Part shown: positions 16,712-25,094 of the stretch, one piece after another | How positions within the stretch are numbered: position 1 is the stretch's first letter | How the letters are laid out: the number at the start of each line of letters is the position of its first letter | NCBI GenBank assembly: GCA_001443545.1 | Contig: LMAD01000008.1 | Span: 1 to 64,000 of the forward strand | DNA: 64,000 nucleotides | Direction of reading: 5' to 3' | DNA from: Acidimicrobiaceae bacterium RAAP-2 | Lineage (GTDB): Bacteria > Actinomycetota > Acidimicrobiia > Acidimicrobiales > RAAP-2 | Notes under the pieces: generated by a model | Told to the model about the DNA's origin: nothing | The model's database searches: none | The model's input: the letters and a program-made list of their open reading frames with translations, nothing else | Program-made: the position numbers and the translations under genes

Positions 16712-17422
16712 GTGCGACGAGTCGTCTTGAAGTTGTCGGGAGAGGCGCTCGCCTCAGCCGCCAGCGACGAGACGATCGATGCGTCGACCGTGGATTTTCT
16801 CGCCACCGAAGTGGCGCAGGCGATGGATCGCGGTGGCTTGGAGTTGGCGGTCGTCGTCGGGGGTGGCAACATCTGGCGCGGTGCCACCGGCGCGATGGCC
16901 GGCATGAATCGAGCGAACTCGGACCTCATGGGAATGCTAGGCACCGTCATCAACGCCTTGGCCCTGCAGGACGCCATGGAAACTCACGGACGCGCCACGC
17001 GAGTGATGTCGGCGATCGGAATGGATCAGGTGGCTGAGCCGTACATTCGCCGGCGCGCGGTTCGGCACTTGGAGAAGGGTCGCGTCGTGATTTTCGCGGC
17101 CGGTATGGGTAACCCCTACTTCACGACCGACACTCCGGCGGCCCAGCGTGCCGCGGAGATCGAGGCCGAGGTCGTTCTGAAGGGTACCCACGGTGGCGTT
17201 GATGGGGTGTACAGCGAGGATCCGCGCGTCAATCCCGCGGCGGTTCGCTTCGAAGAGATCTCCTTCAATGAGGTCATCGCGAAGGACTTGAGGGTGATGG
17301 ACATGACGGCGATTACGTTCTGCAAGGACAATCACTTGCCAATCCGAGTGTTCGACCTGATGGCTCCGGGTAATCTTGGTCGCGCGCTCGACGGTCACGC
17401 CGTCGGTACGCTGGTGAAGTAA
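16712..17422 (+). CDS. pyrH: UMP kinase
   Basis: A 236-residue hexameric UMP kinase of the amino-acid-kinase fold, making UDP for pyrimidine nucleotide and cell-wall precursor synthesis. 'RVVLKLSGEAL' at the N-terminus, 'VVVGGGNIWRG', 'GMLGTVINALALQDA', 'AAGMGNPYFTTDTPAAQRA' and 'GVDGVYSEDP' are family blocks. It starts with GTG 2 bp after tsf and ends in a one-base TAATG overlap with frr, indicating translational coupling. Confidence 0.96.
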   Translation: MRRVVLKLSGEALASAASDETIDASTVDFLATEVAQAMDRGGLELAVVVGGGNIWRGATGAMAGMNRANSDLMGMLGTVINALALQDAMETHGRATRVMSAIGMDQVAEPYIRRRAVRHLEKGRVVIFAAGMGNPYFTTDTPAAQRAAEIEAEVVLKGTHGGVDGVYSEDPRVNPAAVRFEEISFNEVIAKDLRVMDMTAITFCKDNHLPIRVFDLMAPGNLGRALDGHAVGTLVK

Positions 17423-17991
17423 TGGATAACGAACTCGTCGATCTGGTAATGGATGACACCCGCGAGAAGATGGCGCGCGCGATTGAACATGTGAAGGGCG
17501 AGTTCGCCTCGGTCCGTACGGGTCGCGCGTCGTCGGCCCTGATCGAGAATCTGCTGGTCGACTACTACGGGTCCGAAACCCCCTTGAAGCAGTTGGCGAA
17601 TTTCTCGGTACCCGAACCACGACTCTTGATCGTTTCGCCGTTTGACAAGGGTGCCATGGGGGCCATCGAGAAGGCGATCGGCAACGCGGACCTTGGGCTG
17701 AACCCGTCCAACGATGGACACATCATTCGACTCACGTTCCCCACACTGACCGAGGAGCGTCGAAAGGCGTTCGTGAAGATCGTGCGAACCAAGGCGGAAG
17801 AGGGCAAAGTTGCGTTGCGGGGTATCCGCCGTCACGCCCGTCAGGAACTGGAGACCCTCGAGAAGGACCAGGGGCTGCCCAAAGACGAGATCGAGCGTCT
17901 GGAGAAGGTGCTCGACAAGATGACCCAAGACGACGTCGCGAAGGTGGACGAATTGTTGGCCCACAAGGAGCAAGAACTTCTTGAAGTCTGA
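17422..17991 (+). CDS. frr: Ribosome recycling factor
   Basis: A 189-residue RRF that splits post-termination ribosomes together with EF-G. Family marks are 'MARAIEHVKGEFASVRTGRAS', 'VDYYGSETPLKQLANFSVPE', 'LTEERRKAFVKIVRTKAEE' and 'VALRGIRRHA'. Length is normal. It is co-translated with pyrH, and its end overlaps the proposed cdsA TTG start by 11 bp. Confidence 0.96.
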   Translation: MDNELVDLVMDDTREKMARAIEHVKGEFASVRTGRASSALIENLLVDYYGSETPLKQLANFSVPEPRLLIVSPFDKGAMGAIEKAIGNADLGLNPSNDGHIIRLTFPTLTEERRKAFVKIVRTKAEEGKVALRGIRRHARQELETLEKDQGLPKDEIERLEKVLDKMTQDDVAKVDELLAHKEQELLEV

Positions 17992-19276
17992 CGACGGGTC
18001 CTTTTTCGAAGAGCCGACGGGCGAGATGCCGGCGGTGAGTTCAACCGACCCCCGCGTCACGTTCACGGGAGTCGAGCGAGCCGCCGACACCGACGACGCC
18101 TTCGAGGACGAACCTTCGATGCTTCCGCACTGGACGGAGGCGCCGACCGGCCAGGTCCCCATCGTCGTCGCGCGCGACGCCGCGACCCAAGATGATCCGT
18201 GGTCGGCGATACCGGCGCCGGCGTGGCGCGAGGGCGAAGCGGATTGGGTCGCGCACGAGGATCAGTTCGACGCCTCCTTCTTGGCGGGAGAGGTCCGCGA
18301 GGACGACACCCGGCCCTGGGAGTTCGCCGTCACCCCCGAACCCGTCGTCGAAGAGGCGATCCTCGACGAGACGCCGCGGCCCGAGCCGGTCCGTCGTACG
18401 CGCACGAGGCGACCGGCGACCCACCATCCGCTAGCCGGTCGGGCGGTCCGCCAGGGTTCGACGCGCAGCGTCTCACTCGCGACCTTCACCGGTGTGGTGT
18501 TGGCGCTACTGGTCTCGGTGATCTTCCTCGCTGGTTCGATTCCCGTCTCGGTCCTCGTCCTGGCCGCGCTCGGTCTGGCCAGCGCGGAGGCCTACGCCGG
18601 ATTCCGGCGAGCCGGAGCGCACCCGGCGTCGGTACTAGGAATCGTGGCCGTCTTGACGCTCGGGATTGCGGCGTACAACAAGGGCTTGCCGGCGATCGGG
18701 GCCGTGACGGTCCTGATGGTCGTGTTCGGGTTCGTGTGGTATCTCAGCGCGAAGCAGTCGATCGACACCCTCGATGGGCTGGGCGCAACCATCTTCGTCT
18801 ACGCGTGGATTGGTGTCCTGGGCTCGTTCGCGTTTTTGCTCATCGCGCCGATGTACTCGACCAGTCGTCATGGATTGGCCTACCTCTTCGGGGCGGTAGT
18901 ACTGACCGTGGCGAACGATTCGGGCGCGCTCTTCATCGGCCGGTGGTTGGGTCGACGTCCGCTCAATCGGGAACTGTCACCTAACAAGACCGTTGAAGGG
19001 TTCATCGGTGGGACCTTGATCACGATTGTCGTGGGGGCGGCGTTGCTGCCCCGGATCAGTCCGTGGACGACCACAGCGGCCCTCGAGGTTGCCGTGGCCT
19101 TGTCCATCGTCGTCCCCCTCGGTGACCTTTTCGAGTCGATGGTGAAACGAACTCTCGGCGTGAAGGACCTTGGTCGACTGTTGCCGGGACACGGTGGCAT
19201 GCTGGACCGCATCGACGGGCTGCTCTTCGCGTTGCCGACCGTCTTCTACTTCGTACACATCCTCAAGCTGGGCTAG
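17981..19276 (+). CDS. cdsA: Phosphatidate cytidylyltransferase with a long hydrophilic N-terminal region
   Basis: A 431-residue CDP-diacylglycerol synthase, an integral membrane enzyme that activates phosphatidate for phospholipid synthesis. The C-terminal signature is complete: 'DLFESMVKRTLGVKDLGRLLPGHGGMLDRIDG' (read in two parts), preceded by 'LSPNKTVEGFIGG'. About eight membrane helices lie in residues ~165-430. The first ~150 residues are acidic, Pro-rich and low-complexity with no recognised fold; such extensions occur in some actinobacterial CdsA proteins. The TTG at 17981 overlaps frr; an ATG at 18026 would shorten the protein by 15 residues. Confidence 0.92.
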   Translation: MKSDDGSFFEEPTGEMPAVSSTDPRVTFTGVERAADTDDAFEDEPSMLPHWTEAPTGQVPIVVARDAATQDDPWSAIPAPAWREGEADWVAHEDQFDASFLAGEVREDDTRPWEFAVTPEPVVEEAILDETPRPEPVRRTRTRRPATHHPLAGRAVRQGSTRSVSLATFTGVVLALLVSVIFLAGSIPVSVLVLAALGLASAEAYAGFRRAGAHPASVLGIVAVLTLGIAAYNKGLPAIGAVTVLMVVFGFVWYLSAKQSIDTLDGLGATIFVYAWIGVLGSFAFLLIAPMYSTSRHGLAYLFGAVVLTVANDSGALFIGRWLGRRPLNRELSPNKTVEGFIGGTLITIVVGAALLPRISPWTTTAALEVAVALSIVVPLGDLFESMVKRTLGVKDLGRLLPGHGGMLDRIDGLLFALPTVFYFVHILKLG

Positions 19277-19280
19277 GGCG

Positions 19281-20450
19281 GTGACCACGCGTCGCCGAGT
19301 GGCGGTCCTGGGCGCGACCGGTTCCATCGGACGCCAGACATTGGACGTCTTGCGACTCGAACCGGATTCGTTCGAACTCGTGTCGATCGCCGGCGGGACG
19401 AGGCTCGCCGAACTCGCCCAAGTCGCCGAGGAGTTCCACGTTCGACGCGTCGGCGTGTCGCGGCCCGAGGACTACATTGCCGCTCGCGAAATCCTCGGGG
19501 ACGGGGTCGAGGTCGTGGTGGGCGGGGACGGGCTCGCGGAGCTCGCGACGGACGCCGACGTGGTGGTCAACGCGGTGGTCGGGTTCGCGGGACTGCCGGT
19601 GACGATCAATGCGCTCGCGGCCGGTCGCACGCTCGCGTTGGCCAACAAGGAATCCTTCATCGCCGCCGCCCCGTTGGTCGAGCGTGTTCGCGACACCCCG
19701 GGGGCTTCAGTGCTCCCAATTGATTCCGAGCACTGCGCGATCTACCAGTGTCTCGCTGATTCGAACACCGGTCCCGGTCACCCCGACGTGCGCCGGCTCC
19801 TGCTCACCGCGTCGGGTGGTCCCTTTCGAGGGTGGTCGCGCGAGCGCCTCGAATCGGTGACCCGTCACGAGGCGTTGAAACATCCAACCTGGTCGATGGG
19901 GCCAAAGATCACCATCGACTCGTCAACACTGATGAACAAGGGCCTCGAGGTGCTCGAGGCATCCGCGCTCTTCGGCGTCGACGTCGAGCGCATCGACGTC
20001 GTGGTACACCCTCAATCGATCGTGCACTCGATGGTGGAGTACGTGGACGGATCGGTCATCGCGCAGTTGTCACAGCCAGACATGCGCCTCCCCATTGCGT
20101 TTTGCCTGGGTCGCCCGATCCGGTTCGATCACGCGTGGGGGGCGTTGGACTTCACCCAGGCGCAGTCGCTGACGTTTGAACCGCCCGACGTGGACGCATT
20201 CCCCGCTCTTCCCTTGGCCTACGCCGCCGCCCGACGGGCGGGTGCGGCACCGGCCTGGCTTTCGGCAGCCAACGAGGTCGCGGTCGCGGCCTTCCTGCAC
20301 GACGAGATCGCCTGGACCGATATTGTGCCGATCGTGTCGGCCGTGATGGATCAGTTTGATGACGCCCCGCTTCGCTCCGTCGAGGACCTCGTCGCTCACG
20401 ACGCGCAGGCCCGGCGACGTGCCACGACCGTGATTGCGGGTGGCCGGTGA
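19281..20450 (+). CDS. dxr: 1-deoxy-D-xylulose 5-phosphate reductoisomerase
   Basis: A 389-residue NADPH enzyme that commits DXP to the non-mevalonate (MEP) isoprenoid pathway. 'VAVLGATGSIGRQTLDVLR' is the nucleotide-binding loop, 'ALANKESFIAA' and 'LPIDSEHCAIYQ' contain metal and substrate ligands, and 'LLTASGGPFRGW', 'HPTWSMGPKITIDSSTLMNKGLE' (in two parts) and 'DVVVHPQSIVHSMVEYVDGS' are diagnostic. GTG at 19281 lies 4 bp after cdsA. An in-frame extension back to 19170 lies inside cdsA and is rejected. With ispG downstream it supplies polyprenyl carriers. Confidence 0.96.
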   Translation: MTTRRRVAVLGATGSIGRQTLDVLRLEPDSFELVSIAGGTRLAELAQVAEEFHVRRVGVSRPEDYIAAREILGDGVEVVVGGDGLAELATDADVVVNAVVGFAGLPVTINALAAGRTLALANKESFIAAAPLVERVRDTPGASVLPIDSEHCAIYQCLADSNTGPGHPDVRRLLLTASGGPFRGWSRERLESVTRHEALKHPTWSMGPKITIDSSTLMNKGLEVLEASALFGVDVERIDVVVHPQSIVHSMVEYVDGSVIAQLSQPDMRLPIAFCLGRPIRFDHAWGALDFTQAQSLTFEPPDVDAFPALPLAYAAARRAGAAPAWLSAANEVAVAAFLHDEIAWTDIVPIVSAVMDQFDDAPLRSVEDLVAHDAQARRRATTVIAGGR

Positions 20451-21697
20451 ACGCCGCGCGATGGTCCCTGGTTCGATTCGTCACCGGCGTGGTGATCGCC
20501 GTGTTCCTGTTGGATGTCTGGGCGGGATGGGCGCTGCCCGTCGTCATTCTCGCCATCTTGGTCATGGTCATGGGGCACGAATTCGGCCACTTCATTACCG
20601 CCAAGCGCGCGGGACTTCTGGTCACGGACTTTTTCGTTGGTTTCGGGCCCGTGGTGTGGGCGACGAAGGTTGGTGAGACCCGTTACGGCGTGCGGCTCCT
20701 GCCGCTCGGTGGATACGTCAAGGTACCGGGCATGACCTGGAGCGACGCCATTGCGCCCGAGTTGGAAGGTCGAACCTACCGCGCGGCGTCGTACCCACGC
20801 AAGGTGCTCTTTGCTTCCGCCGGCTCCTTGATGCACCTCGTCATGGCGCTGGCGCTGGCGTGGGCGTCGCTCACCTTCGTCGGCTTGCCGTCGGCGAGCC
20901 ATATCGGCATCGGGAGCTTCACCCACTGGGACGGGTACCGTGAAAACGCCGCGCAGGTCGCCGGGATCCGACTGGGTGACCAGATCGTGTCGATTGACGG
21001 AGTCGCGGTGACCAACGCGACCAAACTCGTGAACCTCGTGCACGACCACACTGGAAAACGCCTCGTTATCGTGGTGAGACGGAATGGTGTCGAACGCACC
21101 CTGTACGCCACACCCGTCGATGGGCGACGCCTGCGAGTGGCCGGTCAGCCCGTGGCGACCGGCGCCACGCCAGTCGGCTATCTCGGCATCGGTCTTAAGG
21201 ACCTCATCGTGCACGAGTCCTGGCTCGGCGCGATCCCGGCGTCGGTCAGCAAGGTCGTCTCTACGGTGGGCGTCGCGGCCAAGGGCATCGTTCACGTGTT
21301 CTCGCCGGGGGAGTTCTCGAGTCTCTTCCATCAGGTGACCAATCCCGCCGCCGCGTCGAATCCGACCGCGCAGTTGAACCGCCCGGAGTCGATCGTCGGC
21401 GTGGTTCGCATCGCGGTGCAGAGCACCCAGCTCGGCGCCGGCGTGCTGCTCGAGATCCTGATGATTGTGAACATCTTCGTCGGATTGCTCAATATGGTGC
21501 CGATGTTGCCCCTCGACGGCGGATACGTCCTGGTCGCCACCTACGAGCGACTCCGTAGTCGCCGGGGTCGGCCGTATCACGCCGACATCCAGCGGCTAAC
21601 CCCGATCGTCTACGCGTTCGCTACGGTCCTACTCGTGCTGTTCGCGTTCACCCTCTACCTCGATATCGCCCACCCGATCGTGAACCCATTCCAGTAG
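20447..21697 (+). CDS. rseP: Site-2 (RseP/Rip1-type) intramembrane metalloprotease
   Basis: A 416-residue membrane zinc protease. The first membrane helix carries HEFGH (residues 44-48), the zinc site. 'GFGPVVWATKVGETRYGVRLLPLGGYVKVPGM' (in parts) matches the RseP/Rip1 family. A PDZ domain follows around residues 170-230 ('AGIRLGDQIVSIDGVAV'), and the second active-site motif 'NMVPMLPLDGGYV' gives the third zinc ligand. It cleaves membrane-bound anti-sigma factors and leader peptides; substrates here are unknown. The GTG start overlaps the dxr stop by 4 bp (GTGA). Confidence 0.94.
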   Translation: MNAARWSLVRFVTGVVIAVFLLDVWAGWALPVVILAILVMVMGHEFGHFITAKRAGLLVTDFFVGFGPVVWATKVGETRYGVRLLPLGGYVKVPGMTWSDAIAPELEGRTYRAASYPRKVLFASAGSLMHLVMALALAWASLTFVGLPSASHIGIGSFTHWDGYRENAAQVAGIRLGDQIVSIDGVAVTNATKLVNLVHDHTGKRLVIVVRRNGVERTLYATPVDGRRLRVAGQPVATGATPVGYLGIGLKDLIVHESWLGAIPASVSKVVSTVGVAAKGIVHVFSPGEFSSLFHQVTNPAAASNPTAQLNRPESIVGVVRIAVQSTQLGAGVLLEILMIVNIFVGLLNMVPMLPLDGGYVLVATYERLRSRRGRPYHADIQRLTPIVYAFATVLLVLFAFTLYLDIAHPIVNPFQ

Positions 21698-21734
21698 TGG
21701 GTCGGTGCGCTGTCCGGCACGGCAGAATGGTGTC

Positions 21735-22961
21735 ATGGACGTAACCGCAAGCCCGCTCACGCCACGTCGCGCAACTCGCCAAATCGCCGTTGGGTCGGTC
21801 AAGGTCGGTGGCGACGCTCCGATATCCGTCCAGTCCATGACCACGACCAAGACCGCTGACGTCGAGGGCACGTTGCAGCAGATTTACGCGCTGGCCGCGG
21901 CCGGTGCGGACATCGTGCGCTGTACCTGCAACGAACGGGCCGCCGCCGAAGGGCTCGCCCAGATCGTGCCACGATCGCCGGTGCCGATCGTGGCCGACAT
22001 CCACTTCCACGTCGAGATGGCCCTCGCCGCCCTCGACGCGGGCGTCCACGGGTTACGCCTCAACCCGGGAAACCTTCGTAAACCCGAGGAGATCAGGCTG
22101 GTGGCGAGCGAGGCGCGCGACCGCGGCGTGCCGATCCGCATCGGGGTCAACGCCGGGAGCCTGCACCCCGATATCTACGAGCGCTTCGGTGGTGCAACGC
22201 CCGAGGCCCTGGTCGAATCGGCACGCCTGGAGCTGGCCTACTTCGACGAAGTGGGGTTCTCCGACGTCAAGATTTCGGTCAAGGCGTCGTCGGTGGCGAC
22301 CATGATTGCGGCCTACCGACTGGCCTCGGAGACCTTCGACTACCCACTGCACCTCGGCGTCACCGAGGCTGGTCCGCTGCCCGGTGGGCTGATCAAGGGG
22401 ACGGCCGGCATCGCCACGTTGCTCGCTGAGGGCATCGGCGACACCCTGCGCTATTCGTTGACCGCGGATCCGGTCGAGGAGGCGCGCGCCGGTCGTCAAC
22501 TCCTGGAGTCCTTAGGACTGCGCGAGCGCAAGGGGCTCGACCTCATCGCGTGTCCGAGTTGTGGTCGAGCCGAAGTCGACGTGATTCGGGTGGCCAACGA
22601 GGCCCAGGCGGCACTGAGCGCCCTCGAGCTGCCCATCCAGGTCGCGGTGATGGGTTGCGTGGTCAACGGTCCCGGCGAAGCCCGTCACGCCGATCTCGGT
22701 ATCGCGGCCGGCAAGCATCGGGGACATTTGTTCATCCAGGGACAGATCGTGCGCGTGGTTCCCGAGGCTGACATGGTCGCGGCGTTGGTCGACGAGGCGA
22801 AGAAGATCGCGGCCGAGGGCGTCGCCGCCCGTCTCGCCGCGCGCGATGTTTCGGCCGAGGCGGAAGCCGCGGCGGACCGTGCCCTGCTGTTGGGCGACCG
22901 CGGCCCCGACGTGAACCATTCGGGTGAGCGAATTGATCGGATCCGACGTCGCGGCGACTAG
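21735..22961 (+). CDS. ispG: 4-hydroxy-3-methylbut-2-enyl diphosphate synthase (MEP pathway, 4Fe-4S)
   Basis: A 408-residue GcpE/IspG enzyme. The TIM-barrel half shows 'PISVQSMTTTKTADVEGT', 'IPIVADIHFH'-like PIVADIHFH and 'LRLNPGNL'. The C-terminal iron-sulphur half has Cys ligands in 'IACPSCGRAEVD' and 'VAVMGCVVNGPGEARHADLG'. The ATG at 21735 is chosen over an in-frame start at 21705 because the conserved N-terminus follows it and a -10-like CAGAAT ends 6 nt before it. It lies 37 bp after rseP, the normal dxr-rseP-ispG order. A short C-terminal tail (about 40 residues) beyond the family core is Ala-rich. Confidence 0.95.
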   Translation: MDVTASPLTPRRATRQIAVGSVKVGGDAPISVQSMTTTKTADVEGTLQQIYALAAAGADIVRCTCNERAAAEGLAQIVPRSPVPIVADIHFHVEMALAALDAGVHGLRLNPGNLRKPEEIRLVASEARDRGVPIRIGVNAGSLHPDIYERFGGATPEALVESARLELAYFDEVGFSDVKISVKASSVATMIAAYRLASETFDYPLHLGVTEAGPLPGGLIKGTAGIATLLAEGIGDTLRYSLTADPVEEARAGRQLLESLGLRERKGLDLIACPSCGRAEVDVIRVANEAQAALSALELPIQVAVMGCVVNGPGEARHADLGIAAGKHRGHLFIQGQIVRVVPEADMVAALVDEAKKIAAEGVAARLAARDVSAEAEAAADRALLLGDRGPDVNHSGERIDRIRRRGD

Positions 22962-22975
22962 CGGCGTTCCTTGGC

Positions 22976-22981
22976 TAGGCT
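22976..22981 (+). promoter_or_regulatory. -10 element of proS
   Basis: TAGGCT lies 25 nt before the GTG of proS, leaving a leader of about 18 nt that contains the GAAGGAGA ribosome-binding site. This contrasts with the leaderless promoters elsewhere in the window. Confidence 0.45.
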
Positions 22982-23006
22982 TTCGCCACTCGAATGAAGG
23001 AGAATC

Positions 23007-24416
23007 GTGGCGTCACCTAGTGCCCTGACCTCGCAGTCCGACGACTTCCCTCGTTGGTATCAGGACGTCGTCGCCAAAGCTGAGATGGCCGACAACGGCC
23101 CCGTTCGCGGGACCATGGTGATTCGACCGTACGGGTACGCACTGTGGGAGCGCATCCAGGCCGAGATGGACGCCCGTATCAAGGTTGCCGGAGCGCAGAA
23201 CGCCTACTTCCCGCTGTTCATCCCCCAGAGCTACTTCGCGCGTGAAGCCGAGCACGTGGAAGGGTTCAGTCCCGAACTGGCGGTGGTGACCTACGCGGGC
23301 GGCGAGGAGCTCGCCGAACCGGTCGTGGTTCGACCGACGTCGGAAACGGTCATCGGCGAGTTCATGGCCAAGTGGATTCAGAGCTACCGGGACCTGCCAC
23401 TGCTGCTCAATCAATGGGCGAACGTCGTGCGCTGGGAACTGCGGCCCCGACTCTTTCTGCGCTCGTCGGAGTTTCTCTGGCAGGAGGGGCACACGGCCCA
23501 CGACTCCTACGAGGATGCCGCCGCCTACGCGATGCGCATCCACCTCGAGGTGTACTACGACTTCTTGGCCAACGTGATGGCGGTGCCGGCCTACGTGGGG
23601 ATTAAATCACCGCGCGAGCGTTTCGCCGGAGCAATCAACTCGTTGACCTGCGAGGGGATGATGCGAGATGGCAAGGCGCTCCAGATGTCGACGAGTCACG
23701 AACTTGGTCAGAATTTCGCGCGGGCGTTCAACATCGTCTACCAGAATGAATCCGGCCAGTCGGAACTCTGCCACACGACGTCGTGGGGCGCGTCAACTCG
23801 TCTCGTCGGGGGCTTGATCATGGCCCACGGCGACGACCGAGGACTGATCGTGCCGCCTCGGCTCGCCCCGATCCAGGCGGTGATCATCGCGGTGCGAGAC
23901 GAGCCGGAGGTCTTGGAGGCGTGCGCGTCGATTGACGCGAGATTGCGCGATGGCGGGGTTTCGACGGCGCTCGACCGAGGTCGCGGCTCGTTCGGGCGGC
24001 GGGTCACTGACTGGGAGATCAAGGGCGTGCCACTTCGGATCGAAGTCGGTCCCCGCGACCTGGCCGGCGGGGTGGTGACCATGGTTCGACGCGATGACGG
24101 ATCCAAGCACGTGGTCGCGCTCGATCGACTGGCCACCACGTGCCAGGGCCTGCTCGAAGAACAGCAACGCGCGCTCTTCAACGTCGCCCTCGCCCGACGC
24201 GACGACGCCACGACCGACGTCACCTCCGTCGACGAAGCCATCGAAGCGGCCCAGACGGGATTCGCTCGAATGGCCTGGGACCAGATCGGTGAGCTGGGGG
24301 AGGCTCGACTCAATGAAGTGGCGGTGTCGGTGCGTTGCATCCAACGGGCGGATGGCACCACCCCGGTCAGCCCCGACGAACCCGACCTCGTGGCCATCGT
24401 CGCGAAGTCGTACTGA
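23007..24416 (+). CDS. proS: Prolyl-tRNA synthetase, archaeal/eukaryotic type
   Basis: A 469-residue class II synthetase. It lacks the ~180-residue editing insertion between motifs 2 and 3 found in standard bacterial ProRS (~570 residues) and instead has the short archaeal/eukaryotic architecture. Class II marks are 'RGTMVIRPYGYALWERIQ', 'VVRPTSETVIGEFMAKWI', motif 2 'NVVRWELRPRLFLRSSEFLWQEGHTAH' (in two parts) and motif 3 'GLIMAHGDDRGLIVPPRLAP', followed by the anticodon-binding domain and a C-terminal zinc-type domain ending in the typical 'KSY'. The GTG start has GAAGGAGA 4 nt upstream. It lies between ispG and rimP, where actinobacteria usually encode the bacterial-type enzyme. Confidence 0.95.
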   Translation: MASPSALTSQSDDFPRWYQDVVAKAEMADNGPVRGTMVIRPYGYALWERIQAEMDARIKVAGAQNAYFPLFIPQSYFAREAEHVEGFSPELAVVTYAGGEELAEPVVVRPTSETVIGEFMAKWIQSYRDLPLLLNQWANVVRWELRPRLFLRSSEFLWQEGHTAHDSYEDAAAYAMRIHLEVYYDFLANVMAVPAYVGIKSPRERFAGAINSLTCEGMMRDGKALQMSTSHELGQNFARAFNIVYQNESGQSELCHTTSWGASTRLVGGLIMAHGDDRGLIVPPRLAPIQAVIIAVRDEPEVLEACASIDARLRDGGVSTALDRGRGSFGRRVTDWEIKGVPLRIEVGPRDLAGGVVTMVRRDDGSKHVVALDRLATTCQGLLEEQQRALFNVALARRDDATTDVTSVDEAIEAAQTGFARMAWDQIGELGEARLNEVAVSVRCIQRADGTTPVSPDEPDLVAIVAKSY

Positions 24417-24472
24417 GCGGGTCATCAGCCAAAACACCCGTTCGACCATCGGTTGGTTCCGCGGCGGCGACG

Positions 24473-24502
24473 TTGCTCGGCGACGGATGAAACTGCTACA
24501 AT
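24473..24502 (+). promoter_or_regulatory. Strong sigma70-type promoter upstream of rimP-nusA
   Basis: TTGCTC (24473-24478) and the near-consensus TACAAT (24497-24502) are separated by 18 nt. Transcription should begin near 24509. The first thing transcribed is a ~50-nt structured leader ending in an intrinsic terminator. Confidence 0.65.
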
Positions 24503-24508
24503 GGTCCG

Positions 24509-24567
24509 ACAGTCCGCCAAGGACGTTTGGACTCGTTTAAGCGCGGGCCTCGGGCCCGCGCTTTTTC
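24509..24567 (+). ncRNA. Short structured leader RNA or small RNA ahead of rimP-nusA
   Basis: From the predicted start near 24509 the transcript runs about 58 nt to a terminator. Upstream of the terminator, 24511-24515 (AGTCC) can pair with 24529-24533 (GGACT), or 24512-24515 with 24521-24524, giving two exclusive small hairpins. It does not fold as the initiator tRNA that precedes nusA in enterics. It could be an attenuator for the nusA operon or a discrete small RNA. Confidence 0.45.
24540..24566 (+). terminator. Intrinsic terminator in the rimP-nusA leader
   Basis: A perfect 10-bp GC-rich stem (AGCGCGGGCC / GGCCCGCGCT) with a 3-nt loop is followed by TTTT. It lies about 35 nt upstream of rimP and downstream of a strong promoter, so only a fraction of transcripts would enter the operon unless termination is regulated. 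Confidence 0.85.
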
Positions 24568-24602
24568 ATTGTCCTGCCCGGCGACATAGAGAGGAGATGG
24601 CC

Positions 24603-25094
24603 ATGGATCTGGAGACACCCGTGCGATCACTCCTTAGTCCACTCGGACTCGACCTCTACGACCTCGAACTCGTGGCCGGCGCGCTCAACGTGGTCGTTCA
24701 GCGCGAGGGCGGGGTCGACGTCGACGCGCTGACGGCCGCCAACCGGGCGATTTCCGCGTGGCTCGACGAAAAGGATCCGATCGAGGGCCACTTCACCCTG
24801 GACGTCTCGAGTCCGGGACTGGAACGCCGTTTACGCACACCCGAGCATTTCGCGAGCGCGGTTGGTGAGATCGTGACCCTTCGGGAACATCGCGACGACG
24901 CGCCGACCCGCCGACTCGAGGGGGTCGTGCTGAACAGCACGCTGACGACCGTGACGATCAGTGACGCCGAACACGGCGACGTCACCGTCCAGTTCGACGC
25001 GATTGAACGTGCTCGAACCGTCTTTCACTGGGGTCCGGAGACGACGTCGGCGAAAAAGCCCAAGGCCTCGACGGCGAGTAAGAAAGGAAACTGA
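24603..25094 (+). CDS. rimP: Ribosome maturation factor RimP
   Basis: A 163-residue RimP, required for 30S maturation. The N-terminal domain 'VRSLLSPLGLDLYDLELVAG' and 'GGVDVDALTAANRAISAWLD' and the conserved 'FTLDVSSPGLERRLRTPEHF' are typical, followed by an SH3-like C-terminal domain. ATG 24603 is preferred over ATG 24597 because GAGAGGAG ends 7 nt before it, a normal distance. It overlaps nusA by one base. The longer in-frame extension back to 24453 runs through the promoter/terminator leader and is rejected. Confidence 0.93.
   Translation: MDLETPVRSLLSPLGLDLYDLELVAGALNVVVQREGGVDVDALTAANRAISAWLDEKDPIEGHFTLDVSSPGLERRLRTPEHFASAVGEIVTLREHRDDAPTRRLEGVVLNSTLTTVTISDAEHGDVTVQFDAIERARTVFHWGPETTSAKKPKASTASKKGN

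Noticed and set aside
24417..24566. tRNA gene ahead of rimP-nusA, as in enterobacteria
   Set aside because: No cloverleaf, no T-loop GTTCGAnTC in a stem context and no CCA end; the only structures are small hairpins and a terminator.
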